DNA of 26,430 nucleotides, from positions 1 to 26,430 of the forward strand of contig JBOFSR010000001.1 of NCBI GenBank assembly GCA_051651645.1, in the 5' to 3' direction. Shown here one piece after another: positions 6,821 through 15,292 of this stretch. Both the position numbers and the translations under genes were made by a program. The stretch is from JBOFSR01 sp051651645 (lineage in GTDB: Bacteria > Spirochaetota > Spirochaetia > Treponematales > Treponemataceae). Every line of letters begins with the position of its first letter. Positions within the stretch are counted from its first letter, which is position 1. Under the pieces are notes generated by a model, which saw nothing but the letters and a program-made list of their open reading frames with translations, was not told the origin of the DNA and did not search any database.

Positions 6821-8305
6821 CTACAAATTATCTGAAGTATTATTCATAAACTGATCTCTTTTAATAATTTTCAAGTAAATATAATAAATAAATCCTGTTC
6901 CAAATATTCCTATAACGTAGGAGTTGTCAAATATAATTTTAAATACGGGAATATATCTGCCTGCAAAAATAATCAATGAAGAAAATAAGAAAATTACTAT
7001 AGCACCCCTATTCCATCCCCCTGAGTAGGAGTATTTTCCTCCATTTTCTCTATAAATATCAACCAAACTAACATTAGTCTTATGCTCAAACCAATACGAA
7101 ACAATATATAGTCCAGAAATTGGGCCTAGTAATGCACCAAGCACAGCACACACAGAGTATATAAGGTTATTAGCGTCAGATAAAGCTTTCCACGGTTGTG
7201 ATAATAAAGCTAGTACAGCAGCTAATAAAACAGCCTTTTTATAATCAATTTTTTTTGAAAAAAAAGTAGAAAAAACGACAGAAGGAGGAACTAAGTTAGC
7301 GGCAATATTTGTTGTCATAGTTGCAAGAATTATAAAAACAGAAAAAAAGACGACAATAAATGGATTACTAAACTTACTAACTAATATAGCTGGCTCCCAA
7401 ATAGCTTCACCAAAAGCAATATAGGAACCAGATGTTCCGCATATTCCTACAAAAGTAATAAAAGCTGTCATAATAGGAGCACCAGCTAACTGCCCAATAT
7501 ATTGCGATTTTTGATTTTTACAATAGCGTGTAAAATCAGGCATACTCAAAGCAATTCCTCCATCAAAGGCAATCATTGCGGATAATGCAGGAAAAAACAT
7601 TATCCAAAAATTACTACCATCACCTGTTACGGCAGGTTGCGATAATAAAACGTTTAAATTCCAATCCGCAATGGACAACGCCCAAATTATTACAGCAAAA
7701 CTTAGAATTAGCAAAAAAGGAGCAGCATACTCTTCTAATTTTTTTATTGCTGAAGCTCCAGAAGATGCAATATAAAGATTTAAGAACCAAAAAAGCAGAA
7801 ATGATATAAAAAGTGTAGTAAAGCCATAATTATTCCAAACAGGAATAATAACAGATATTATTGTATTTACAGCCTGTCCACCAATCCATGATTGAACACC
7901 AAACCAAAAACAACCTAAAAAAGCTCTTATAAAAGTAGGGATACAAGAGCCTTTAATTCCAAACACAAGCTTAGACATCATAGGATATGTTAATCCATAC
8001 TTTGTTCCAAAATGTCCAATAAGTACTGCAGGAATCATTACTAAGGTATGTCCTAAAACAATAGTAAATAAAGCTTGTTTCCAACTCATTCCAGAAACAA
8101 TTAGCCCGCTTGCAATCATATAAACAGCAATAGAGACCATTATTCCAATCCATAAACTGCCCATACTCCAAGCATTCCAATCTCTAGCATTAGATAAAAC
8201 TTGTTTTGTTGTATCGGTATAATTATTCTCATACTGATAAATTCTTGATACTCCCTCATCAGTTAAATCATATAAACCTTGAGAGTCTTTTTGAAAAATA
8301 TTCAT
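6821..8305 (-). CDS. NCS1-family nucleobase/hydantoin cation symporter
   Basis: The product has 494 residues with about 12 hydrophobic segments, the standard NCS1 layout. The soluble N-terminus has the family pattern YTDTTKQVLSNARDWNAWSMGSL-like region (25-51). The third segment has CFWFGVQSW (132-140) with Trp134 and Gln138 at the positions used for substrate binding in the hydantoin permease Mhp1, and MPDFTRY at 255-261 is an NCS1 signature. It is an inner-membrane symporter, probably for hydantoin, allantoin, uracil or a related ring; the downstream hydantoinase favours hydantoins or dihydropyrimidines. The start is fixed by AGGAGG before ATG 8305. It is the first gene of the operon. Parts of it read more AT-rich by eye than hydA, which may hint at separate origin, but I did not compute this. 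Confidence 0.88.
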   Translation of the reverse strand: MNIFQKDSQGLYDLTDEGVSRIYQYENNYTDTTKQVLSNARDWNAWSMGSLWIGIMVSIAVYMIASGLIVSGMSWKQALFTIVLGHTLVMIPAVLIGHFGTKYGLTYPMMSKLVFGIKGSCIPTFIRAFLGCFWFGVQSWIGGQAVNTIISVIIPVWNNYGFTTLFISFLLFWFLNLYIASSGASAIKKLEEYAAPFLLILSFAVIIWALSIADWNLNVLLSQPAVTGDGSNFWIMFFPALSAMIAFDGGIALSMPDFTRYCKNQKSQYIGQLAGAPIMTAFITFVGICGTSGSYIAFGEAIWEPAILVSKFSNPFIVVFFSVFIILATMTTNIAANLVPPSVVFSTFFSKKIDYKKAVLLAAVLALLSQPWKALSDANNLIYSVCAVLGALLGPISGLYIVSYWFEHKTNVSLVDIYRENGGKYSYSGGWNRGAIVIFLFSSLIIFAGRYIPVFKIIFDNSYVIGIFGTGFIYYIYLKIIKRDQFMNNTSDNL

Positions 8306-8341
8306 TTTCTCCTCCTAGATGATAAATAATAAACCAAAATA

Positions 8342-8370
8342 ATTATCACACAGGAATTCATACCTGTCAA
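8342..8370 (-). promoter_or_regulatory. Strong predicted promoter of the permease-hydantoinase operon with operator-like palindrome
   Basis: On the minus strand a perfect TTGACA (8365-8370), 17-base spacer and GATAAT (8342-8347, 5 of 6). An imperfect 16-base palindrome (CAGG...CCTG, 12 of 16 symmetric) occupies 8351-8366, that is, the spacer and the -35 edge, where a repressor would block polymerase. Confidence 0.7.
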
Positions 8371-8449
8371 GTTTTTCTTTTTGACTTATCAAAAGGTTGT
8401 AGTATTGTATCTTGGCATTATCACAAGGCCACTAGTACAAAAAAATCTC

Positions 8450-8478
8450 TTGATTTATTAATAAAAGTAGATTATACT
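8450..8478 (+). promoter_or_regulatory. Predicted promoter of the M16 peptidase operon
   Basis: TTGATT (8450-8455), 17-base spacer, TATACT (8473-8478). The transcript would start near 8485 and carry the GGGGGA ribosome site at 8507-8512. It is divergent from the permease promoter 80 bp away. Confidence 0.7.
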
Positions 8479-8516
8479 CGCTAAATAAAAAAACTACACA
8501 CTTGTAGGGGGATTTT

Positions 8517-9998
8517 TTGACTTTTTGTAATTTGTTTTCTAAAAACTTAGTTAAGGGTTTTCTCTGTTTATGTATTATACATGTTGCCTCACCAACTTTT
8601 GCGCAAAAAACACCCGTAAAAAATTTATTTCACTACCGACTACCTAACGGGCTTGAACTTTTCGTTATGGAAAATGATACCGCCCCTCTTGCCTATATTG
8701 AAATTGCTGTAAAAGCTGGAGCGATTGCTCAAACTAAAGAAACAGCAGGTCTTTTCCATTTATTTGAGCACATGATGTTCAAAGGAAATAGTCGCTATCA
8801 AACGGCTGCTGAAGTACAAAGTGTCATAAATAATTTAGGGGTTCCCTCATGGAATGGCTCAACGGGTGTTGACTTTGTCAATTATTATTTTACCGTTCCT
8901 TCTAATTTATTGGAGTCAGGCTTGGATTTTTGGTCTTCTGCCATAAGGGAGCCGCTCCTTGACCGTGCAGAATTTGAAAATGAAAAAAAAGTTGTTCTTG
9001 CTGAAATTACAGGCAGTCTGTCAGATCCTGATCAAATGTATAGATCAGCATACTTAAAAGAGCTATTTCCTGACAATCCATGGCGACTCGATCCGTCTGG
9101 GAGCTTGCAATCAATACAAAACGCAACAATCGAACAATTGCACGAGATAAAAAATCAATACTATGTACCCAATAATACCGCTTTATTTATTGGCGGTAAT
9201 GTAAAAAATAAAGATGTTTATACCTTAGTTAGAAGAATTTTTGGCAGCTGGGCTAAAGGAGATGACCCTTGGATAGCTGAGCGAGAAATTGCAACGCAAA
9301 ATCCGTTGCAAGATCATGTCTATCAACTTATACCGATGGCTAAAGTATCACCACACCTTACGCAAGTTTCTGTTTTTCTTCGCGGCCCTGATACGGCAGT
9401 TGATATAAACTCCACGTATAGCGCTGATGTTTTAACCTCGTTACTAGAAAATCCTGCAGGAAAATATAAGACAAAATTACTCGAGGATGATCTTTTAAAA
9501 ATACCAGATGCAAATAGTATTTCATCGTACTATGCAACCTACAAGGAATCAGGAATTTTTAATTTTTCTGCTACAATGCTCAAACCTGAAGAAGATTTAG
9601 TGTATAGAACGAATCACTTTGTTTCACAAATACTGGAAAATTTTTTTTACGACATCATAGAAGATGAGGAATTTTTTCCTAAGGAAAACTTTGATCAAAT
9701 TAAGCAAAGAATTGAAGATTATCAACTCTATGAAAGTGAGACAGCTGAGGGATTTTTGAAGTCTCTGCGATTTTGGTGGGCATCAGCTTCAACCGATTAT
9801 TTTTTCTCATACATTAGTAATATAAAAAAGACCTTGCCTAAAAACATAAAAACACTTGTAGAAACATACATTTTAGAGAAGCCTCTGTTAGTTACCGTTT
9901 TAGTAAACCCCGATGTGTATGAAAAAGTTGTATCTGATTTTACTAATGCAGGATACAACGTTGTTACCCCAAAAAATGCTTTTTGGTTTAATAAGTAA
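8517..9998 (+). CDS. Exported M16 zinc metallopeptidase, catalytic subunit
   Basis: The product has 493 residues starting at TTG 8517, chosen because GGGGGA lies four bases upstream and the signal peptide follows at once (hydrophobic residues 13-25, probable cleavage after SPTFA, residue 29). The inverted zinc motif HxxEH is HLFEH at 81-85, and the distal ligand is Glu163 in VVLAEI, 78 residues later, as expected for M16 peptidases (pitrilysin/insulinase/processing-peptidase family). The C-terminal M16 domain lacks the R-x6-Y substrate motif. That motif is present in the next gene 30 bp downstream, so the two probably form one active heterodimer in the periplasm. Substrate unknown; M16B enzymes usually cut small peptides inside a closed chamber. 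Confidence 0.92.
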   Translation: MTFCNLFSKNLVKGFLCLCIIHVASPTFAQKTPVKNLFHYRLPNGLELFVMENDTAPLAYIEIAVKAGAIAQTKETAGLFHLFEHMMFKGNSRYQTAAEVQSVINNLGVPSWNGSTGVDFVNYYFTVPSNLLESGLDFWSSAIREPLLDRAEFENEKKVVLAEITGSLSDPDQMYRSAYLKELFPDNPWRLDPSGSLQSIQNATIEQLHEIKNQYYVPNNTALFIGGNVKNKDVYTLVRRIFGSWAKGDDPWIAEREIATQNPLQDHVYQLIPMAKVSPHLTQVSVFLRGPDTAVDINSTYSADVLTSLLENPAGKYKTKLLEDDLLKIPDANSISSYYATYKESGIFNFSATMLKPEEDLVYRTNHFVSQILENFFYDIIEDEEFFPKENFDQIKQRIEDYQLYESETAEGFLKSLRFWWASASTDYFFSYISNIKKTLPKNIKTLVETYILEKPLLVTVLVNPDVYEKVVSDFTNAGYNVVTPKNAFWFNK

Positions 9999-10028
9999 TA
10001 CCCACATTAAAGTACACAGGAGATTTTT

Positions 10029-11393
10029 ATGAAATTAAATAGTATTATACTTTCAATATTTTTTTTACTAGTAGCCCCTCAACTGATTGCATACGAAAAC
10101 AACTTTTCAATTCATGCACTAGACAATCACATACCAGTCATTATAAAACGAGATGCAACAAGCAGAATTATAACACTAAAAATTGTTGTTGAAGGCCTGT
10201 CATCCTTTTTAAAACCCGATCAATCAGGCGTTGAATCGGTTTTATTTACAATGATGACAAAAGGATCTAAAAAATATGACTATAAATACATCCAGTCTTT
10301 ACTGTATCAAAAACAAGCAGCTTTTAGTTCAGATACAAACCAAAATGGATCAACACTGACATTAACGGTCATAGATAAATATTTTGATGACTTTTACCCT
10401 ATTTTTGTTGACGGATTTATTGCGCCACATATACACCCTAGTGAGTTTAGCAATGTTATGGAATTTGAAAAACAACAACTATTTGATGAGCAAAATACAC
10501 CTTTTTCACTTTTACAGTATACAATACGCCAAAATGTATACAAAAATCATCCCTTTGAAACATCTTCAAAACCAACACCACAGTCAATATCAAACATAGA
10601 TCTATTACAAGTAAAAAGATTCCATGAAAAGGTTTTAAACGCCAATAGAATTACAATTATTGCTACTGGAAACTTTGATGCAAAAACACTGCTACCTCGA
10701 TTAAACGATTCATTTTCTTTTATTAAACCAAGCCCTGTAACACAGCTAGCCTTAAAAAAAACGAATACAAAAGGCAGCCCTATTTTAATCAAAAATGAGG
10801 CAGCAAAAAATACAGGATTCCTTGCACGAACATTTGCATCTCCCTCGGTTCGAGAAAAAGACTATGTGCCAGCAATCATTGCCGCAACAATTTTTCAAGA
10901 ACTGTTATTTAATATTGTTAGAGAAAAATATGGTGCCTGCTATTCAATTGGAACAAACATCGCCCCCTCAAAATCAGGATATGGACTACTATACGTTTAC
11001 AGAGCAAGTAATATTAATGCTATTCCTTCATACATTGCAGAAGCAGAAGCAATTCTTTTAAAAGATCAGGTAATAAGCGGCAAAGAAAGTGATGGTACTT
11101 ACAAATTTCAGTCTATATCCGATCGCTTAGATGGATTTAAGAATACGCAAATTAATGCATTATTTTCCATGGCCAAAACAAATGCAGGGGTAGCAAGTCA
11201 AATTGCAAGCGGATTGTTTTTACTCAACGAGCATGATTATTACCTCACCATTATTCAAAAAATCAAAGATGTAACATCAACGGATGTACTCAATGCTTTC
11301 AAAAAATACTGGCTAGGATCTGACAGACAATGGTTTATAATCACAGGGGATGAGGATTCAAAGAAAATTAAGCTAGAAAATTTTAGCTCCTAA
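10029..11393 (+). CDS. Exported M16-family non-catalytic partner subunit
   Basis: The product has 454 residues, with an N-terminal signal peptide (hydrophobic 5-20, cleavage near LIA, residue 21). It follows the two-domain M16 pattern, but where HxxEH should stand it has GVESV (67-71), so it cannot bind zinc. Its C-terminal half has REKYGACYSIG with Arg298 and Tyr305, the R/Y pair that fixes the substrate peptide in the non-catalytic half of heterodimeric M16B proteases. It has a good AGGAG ribosome site, 30 bp after the catalytic gene, in the same operon. The gene is complete and not a pseudogene. It ends 31 bp from the converging OmpA-family gene; I see no terminator hairpin in that gap. 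Confidence 0.9.
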   Translation: MKLNSIILSIFFLLVAPQLIAYENNFSIHALDNHIPVIIKRDATSRIITLKIVVEGLSSFLKPDQSGVESVLFTMMTKGSKKYDYKYIQSLLYQKQAAFSSDTNQNGSTLTLTVIDKYFDDFYPIFVDGFIAPHIHPSEFSNVMEFEKQQLFDEQNTPFSLLQYTIRQNVYKNHPFETSSKPTPQSISNIDLLQVKRFHEKVLNANRITIIATGNFDAKTLLPRLNDSFSFIKPSPVTQLALKKTNTKGSPILIKNEAAKNTGFLARTFASPSVREKDYVPAIIAATIFQELLFNIVREKYGACYSIGTNIAPSKSGYGLLYVYRASNINAIPSYIAEAEAILLKDQVISGKESDGTYKFQSISDRLDGFKNTQINALFSMAKTNAGVASQIASGLFLLNEHDYYLTIIQKIKDVTSTDVLNAFKKYWLGSDRQWFIITGDEDSKKIKLENFSS

Positions 11394-11424
11394 CCCGCGT
11401 GAACAAGTTTAAGAGAACATTACT

Positions 11425-12750
11425 TTACTGCTGAACAGTGCCTGTCATCTCTGGCTGAACAATAATTTCAACACGCCGATTTTTTGCTCTGCCCTCAGGC
11501 GTTTCATTCGTTGCAACAGGAACTTCCCCACCAAAACCAGTAAAGCTGAAAATTTCTTCAGGCAAACCACGATTAACCATCTCACGAATTATCGCTTGGG
11601 CTCTGGCAATTGAAAGCGGCATCTCTGTATCGCGATTACCAATACGTGCCGTATGACCTTCAACTAAAATTGTAAAATTACTAAGCTGCAGAGCCTTTTT
11701 TAAATTTATTGCAATCGAGTTGAGCCTATCAGCCTCTTCTTGTAAAATTTTTGATGTTTCTGGCTCAAAATTAATATCGTGAATATCAAGCTGAATGCCT
11801 TTATATGCATCAGAAACAACCACCTTATCCTCTCGTTTTTGATAAAAATAATCAGATAAGTCATCATAAACAGAATAGTAATCTTGTTTTTTCAAAGGAA
11901 CTTTTACGTTATACACAAGCTCCTCCTTATCCATCAAAATAACAATCTTACCTTGATTTAAAAGCTCGAGATTTTCTTTGCTTGAAAGAATTTTTAGAGC
12001 GTCATTTCGTGAAATTACAGGATCAGTTGAATAAATACCATAGATTTTTCGTGCCATAATCCTCAAAGGATCATTTCCAATTCTATCCTTGTAAGCACCA
12101 ATATCATCATCGTAGCCATATTGAACAATTCCACTCGCCTTGGCAACAACAGGATCGACCATATTTCGCTCATACAATAAATCCATTGTTTCATCCCAAA
12201 TTTTAGGAAAAAGAGCAGGCTTTGCCTTCAATTGAATAAACTCTCCCTGAACAGGCAGATTGCCTCTTGCATCAATAATTATTCCCGTATATTTTCGTGT
12301 TGCAATTTCCTCAATAGGCGTTTTAATTTGATAAGGTGTTGAGTGAGCCACAATCATTGCACTAATATTTTTTAAGCTAATAGTATGAGACATCTGCACT
12401 AACTCATTGTCTAAAGAGAAAAAACTAGGAGTTCGTTTTCCCTCATCAATGAGCGTATTAATTTGCTCCAATGACAGCGACTCATTTGCAATCAAATCGC
12501 CCAAACGCACAGATGAGTTGAGTTTTGTGTACAAAATTTGATTTTTAATAAGAGTTGGAAGTTGCAGATAAATGCGATCAACAATTGTAGCTCTTCCGCT
12601 TGGCATAATTATATTTGCCTTTTTTACATTAAATAAAATTGTTGAATCAAAGTTTGATTTTGTCCAGTCTATAGTGGACGTTGCCTCCATCACCTGGGAG
12701 AAAAGTGGTGAAATAAAACAAATAAAAATAAAAAAACAAAATTTTTGCAC
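11425..12750 (-). CDS. OmpA-family peptidoglycan-binding envelope protein
   Basis: The product has 441 residues from a GTG start (12750), supported by AGAGGA just upstream. A signal peptide covers residues 1-18 (cleavage after PLFS); no lipobox Cys. The last 120 residues (about 323-433) are an OmpA C-terminal domain: a beta strand ending in DINFEP, ILVEGHTA, the LSxARAQAI helix with the Arg that contacts diaminopimelate-type peptidoglycan, and the family ending PEGRAKNRRVEI. The first 300 residues are not a recognisable beta-barrel; they read as a mixed alpha/beta periplasmic region of unknown fold. It is the third gene of an operon behind the LysM transglycosylase (19-bp gap), which supports a shared job at the cell wall. 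Confidence 0.88.
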   Translation of the reverse strand: MQKFCFFIFICFISPLFSQVMEATSTIDWTKSNFDSTILFNVKKANIIMPSGRATIVDRIYLQLPTLIKNQILYTKLNSSVRLGDLIANESLSLEQINTLIDEGKRTPSFFSLDNELVQMSHTISLKNISAMIVAHSTPYQIKTPIEEIATRKYTGIIIDARGNLPVQGEFIQLKAKPALFPKIWDETMDLLYERNMVDPVVAKASGIVQYGYDDDIGAYKDRIGNDPLRIMARKIYGIYSTDPVISRNDALKILSSKENLELLNQGKIVILMDKEELVYNVKVPLKKQDYYSVYDDLSDYFYQKREDKVVVSDAYKGIQLDIHDINFEPETSKILQEEADRLNSIAINLKKALQLSNFTILVEGHTARIGNRDTEMPLSIARAQAIIREMVNRGLPEEIFSFTGFGGEVPVATNETPEGRAKNRRVEIIVQPEMTGTVQQ

Positions 12751-12769
12751 AAAATCCTCTTTAAACCTT

Positions 12770-14197
12770 TTAATGTATTATCGGCACTTTTATCTTAGAA
12801 TCAACAAGTAAAACAGCACTTACAGAAAGATTATTTACAAGAGCTAAGTCTTCCACCTGCACATTATAGCGCAGAGCAAGATTCCACAGAGTATCGCCCC
12901 TCTCAACTGTGTGCCAACCGTCATACTCAATTTTATGCAAATCGCCAGGATTTTTATAGGGCGTTGTTTCTTTCAAAATGGGAATAAATATAGTTTGCCC
13001 AGGGCGAAGCATATTTACTTTTAACTCAGGATTTGCCTTTTCAATCATGGGAAGAGAAACACCATAATGCTGGGCAATCACATACAAGGTATCACCTGTG
13101 CGAACGGTATGCACATTATTCTGTAATAATTGAAATTTATTTTCTTTAATAATCTGATTTGCAACTTCTTTGGTGCCATGAGGCAAGCGCAACCGATATT
13201 TCATAGCAGGCGGAGTAACATTATAATTGAGGGCAGGGTTCAAAAACTGCAAAACAGATTCTCGAACATCCATTTTTTGCGCAAGCACACGAATATCAAT
13301 AGGAGTGTTCGTCTCTAAATAGTTAAAAACTTCCTCGTCGGGAGGTTTAGGCAGTAAAACATCGTAATACTCGGCATTAGTAAAAATTTCAGAAATTGCA
13401 AGAAATTTTGGCACATAATTTATTGTCTCGGTGGGAATGAGTTTTTTTTCACTCAAATACCAGTAATCAGCTTTTCCACCAGCTTTTTTAATTGCACCGC
13501 GAATCCGCCCCAAGCCTGCATTATACGCTGCAAGAGCCAAATACCAATCACCCAAGGCTCGTTTATTAGCAATCAATTTTTTCAAGGCAGCATCAGTTGT
13601 AATCCACGGATCACGGCGCTCATCAATCCAATCATTGGCTCGAATATTGTACTCGCCTATACTATTTTTCATAAATTGCCACATACCCAAGGCACCAGAT
13701 TTTGAAAGTGCGTCATTTTTGAACATAGACTCAATAACGGGCAAAAACTCCATGCATTTTGGCATATCATATTCTTCAACCTTGCGCTGAATATATTTTC
13801 TATACGGCAAGCCACGCTCCATAACGGTGTACGCCCACTGTTTGCCAAAATTCCCCAAATACTGATTTCTAAAATCATCAATGCGTTTATTATTTTTTGG
13901 TACATGCAAATCAAGTGAAATAAAAGGAGGGCGTGGCTTTTTTTCATACTCGGGCGTTATAACGCTTACAATGGGATCAAAATCTTCTATATTCTTGCCA
14001 AGATTTTGCTTAGCACTATAAACCTCTTCTTCATGAACAAGCATATTATCAAAAATTGGAATGAGCAATGAATTTAAAAACGATGCAGACTCATAATCAA
14101 CTGACACAAATTCATCAAAAAAATCATCTCCCATGAGAAAAAATGAGCTACAGACAAGAAAAAAAAGAGTTGAAAAAGATTTTTTTGTGAAAATCAT
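12770..14197 (-). CDS. MltD-like lytic transglycosylase (GH23) with two LysM domains
   Basis: The product has 475 residues. I chose ATG 14197 because it overlaps the TGA of the upstream gene (ATGA, 14194-14197) and the hydrophobic signal sequence (residues 8-22) begins directly after it. The catalytic SLT domain spans about 120-275: LPVIESMF with the catalytic Glu156, SKSGALGMWQFM, and LALAAYNAGLGR, then TINYVPKFLA. Two LysM repeats follow (about 362-406, VHTVRTGDTLYVIAQHYG; 428-473, WHTVERGDTLWNLALRYN), which bind N-acetylglucosamine chains. Such enzymes cut peptidoglycan to 1,6-anhydro products in the periplasm during wall growth or flagellar insertion. No lipobox. It lies between a TPR lipoprotein and an OmpA-family gene in one operon. 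Confidence 0.93.
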   Translation of the reverse strand: MIFTKKSFSTLFFLVCSSFFLMGDDFFDEFVSVDYESASFLNSLLIPIFDNMLVHEEEVYSAKQNLGKNIEDFDPIVSVITPEYEKKPRPPFISLDLHVPKNNKRIDDFRNQYLGNFGKQWAYTVMERGLPYRKYIQRKVEEYDMPKCMEFLPVIESMFKNDALSKSGALGMWQFMKNSIGEYNIRANDWIDERRDPWITTDAALKKLIANKRALGDWYLALAAYNAGLGRIRGAIKKAGGKADYWYLSEKKLIPTETINYVPKFLAISEIFTNAEYYDVLLPKPPDEEVFNYLETNTPIDIRVLAQKMDVRESVLQFLNPALNYNVTPPAMKYRLRLPHGTKEVANQIIKENKFQLLQNNVHTVRTGDTLYVIAQHYGVSLPMIEKANPELKVNMLRPGQTIFIPILKETTPYKNPGDLHKIEYDGWHTVERGDTLWNLALRYNVQVEDLALVNNLSVSAVLLVDSKIKVPIIH

Positions 14198-15228
14198 AAT
14201 TTTTCGCCAAAATAAATTCCTGCCCACTCCCACCTACCGTGTATTTCAGGGTCAGAGGGAAAAACGACTTTTCTAAAATACAAATACCACACAGAAATAT
14301 TTTGCGTCCAGCCCCACGTTCGTAAATATGCTTCATGGGGACTTGAGGAGTCATCAACCGAATCGTTATAGCGAATTCTTCTGCCATCCATATAACTTCG
14401 CATTGAAAAATTTCTTTGACTATTTGGATCATTAGGATCTTGCGACCACGACATAGAAAAAAAGTTCACTTTTGATTTATAGCGATCAAGAATCCACCAC
14501 TCGCCATTATTAATTGCCCGCAAAATAGCATTTGACAAGGCATCAAGGCTTTCAAAAGTCCAATCCTTTGAAGAAAGATTAAAGTCAATTAGTTTTTTTG
14601 CGTGATTATACGCATCGGGCATTCCCATGATTTGGATGGTTGTTGCATTTGGCTGAGCTAAAAATTGCATATAGGTCTGCAAGGCCAAATCCCACTCCCC
14701 TGCCCGCTCGTATTCAAGGGCAAGAAAAATATACAGCTCGGTAATATTATTATCATCAGGAAATCGATCTATTAACTGATTAAAATATGAAATTCGATTA
14801 GTCGTTATTTTTGAAATTTTAATTAAATTTTGTAAGCACGCAAGATGTACCGAGGTATTTTTTACCAGAAGATCGTTATAATTGTTTATGATGCGATCAA
14901 AATAGTACTCAGCAACAGACGGAGAGTGATTTTGCAAATACGAATGGGCAACCATTAAAAGCCAGTATGCGTTATATGGGTCAGTTGGGTGGCGCTCAAC
15001 ATAGTCTGTTAAAAAAAGAACAAGATTATCATGATTTTTTGTAGCAAGCATTGTTTGCGAAAGCTCATTAATAATAGTAAACGTCCCTATTGTATCAATT
15101 GTCTCATCAGCCAATAATTTTCGTAAATCACTTTCTTTTAGGTCATCCATTGCAGAAATAGTATCGTTGCACGCCACAAAAGCAAGGCTAATATATATAC
15201 AAAGAATAAATAGTTTTAAAATTTTCAC
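14194..15228 (-). CDS. TPR-like lipoprotein, first gene of the envelope operon
   Basis: The product has 344 residues from a GTG start (15228). Residues 1-19 are a lipoprotein signal with lipobox LAFVAC, Cys20, so it is likely a lipid-anchored envelope protein. The middle (about 65-180) consists of helical repeats of TPR type, for example DPYNAYWLLMVAHSYLQ and ALEYERAGEWDLALQTYMQFL. The C-terminal 100 residues are rich in Trp, Tyr and Arg and have no family I recognise. There is no Shine-Dalgarno; the predicted -10 box ends five bases before GTG, so the mRNA may be leaderless. Its stop overlaps the transglycosylase start, so the two are translationally coupled, which suggests it is an assembly or targeting partner of that enzyme (inference). 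Confidence 0.8.
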   Translation of the reverse strand: MKILKLFILCIYISLAFVACNDTISAMDDLKESDLRKLLADETIDTIGTFTIINELSQTMLATKNHDNLVLFLTDYVERHPTDPYNAYWLLMVAHSYLQNHSPSVAEYYFDRIINNYNDLLVKNTSVHLACLQNLIKISKITTNRISYFNQLIDRFPDDNNITELYIFLALEYERAGEWDLALQTYMQFLAQPNATTIQIMGMPDAYNHAKKLIDFNLSSKDWTFESLDALSNAILRAINNGEWWILDRYKSKVNFFSMSWSQDPNDPNSQRNFSMRSYMDGRRIRYNDSVDDSSSPHEAYLRTWGWTQNISVWYLYFRKVVFPSDPEIHGRWEWAGIYFGEKL

Positions 15229-15233
15229 AATAT

Positions 15234-15263
15234 ACTATATCATAGTCATAAATATATTGGCAA
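15234..15263 (-). promoter_or_regulatory. Predicted promoter of the TPR lipoprotein-LT-OmpA operon, overlapping the divergent one
   Basis: On the minus strand TTGCCA (15258-15263), 18-base spacer and TATAGT (15234-15239, 5 of 6). Only five bases separate the -10 from GTG 15228. Its -35 shares five bases with the -35 of the plus-strand promoter. Confidence 0.55.
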
Positions 15264-15285
15264 GAGCCTAAAAAAAATGTATACT
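15257..15285 (+). promoter_or_regulatory. Predicted promoter of the membrane protein-TPR lipoprotein operon, leaderless
   Basis: TTGGCA (15257-15262), 17-base spacer and TATACT (15280-15285). Seven bases separate the -10 from ATG 15293, so transcription should begin at or next to the start codon. There is no Shine-Dalgarno. Confidence 0.65.
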
Positions 15286-15292
15286 CACTTTG

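Noticed and set aside
10029..11393. Second M16 gene as a pseudogene because it lacks HxxEH
   Set aside because: It is full length with signal peptide, ribosome site and an intact R/Y motif, which fits a functional partner subunit.
14198..14233. Upstream start of the lytic transglycosylase at 14233
   Set aside because: It would put 12 polar residues before the signal peptide and overlap the upstream gene by 40 bases; the ATGA overlap at 14194-14197 is the normal coupled arrangement.
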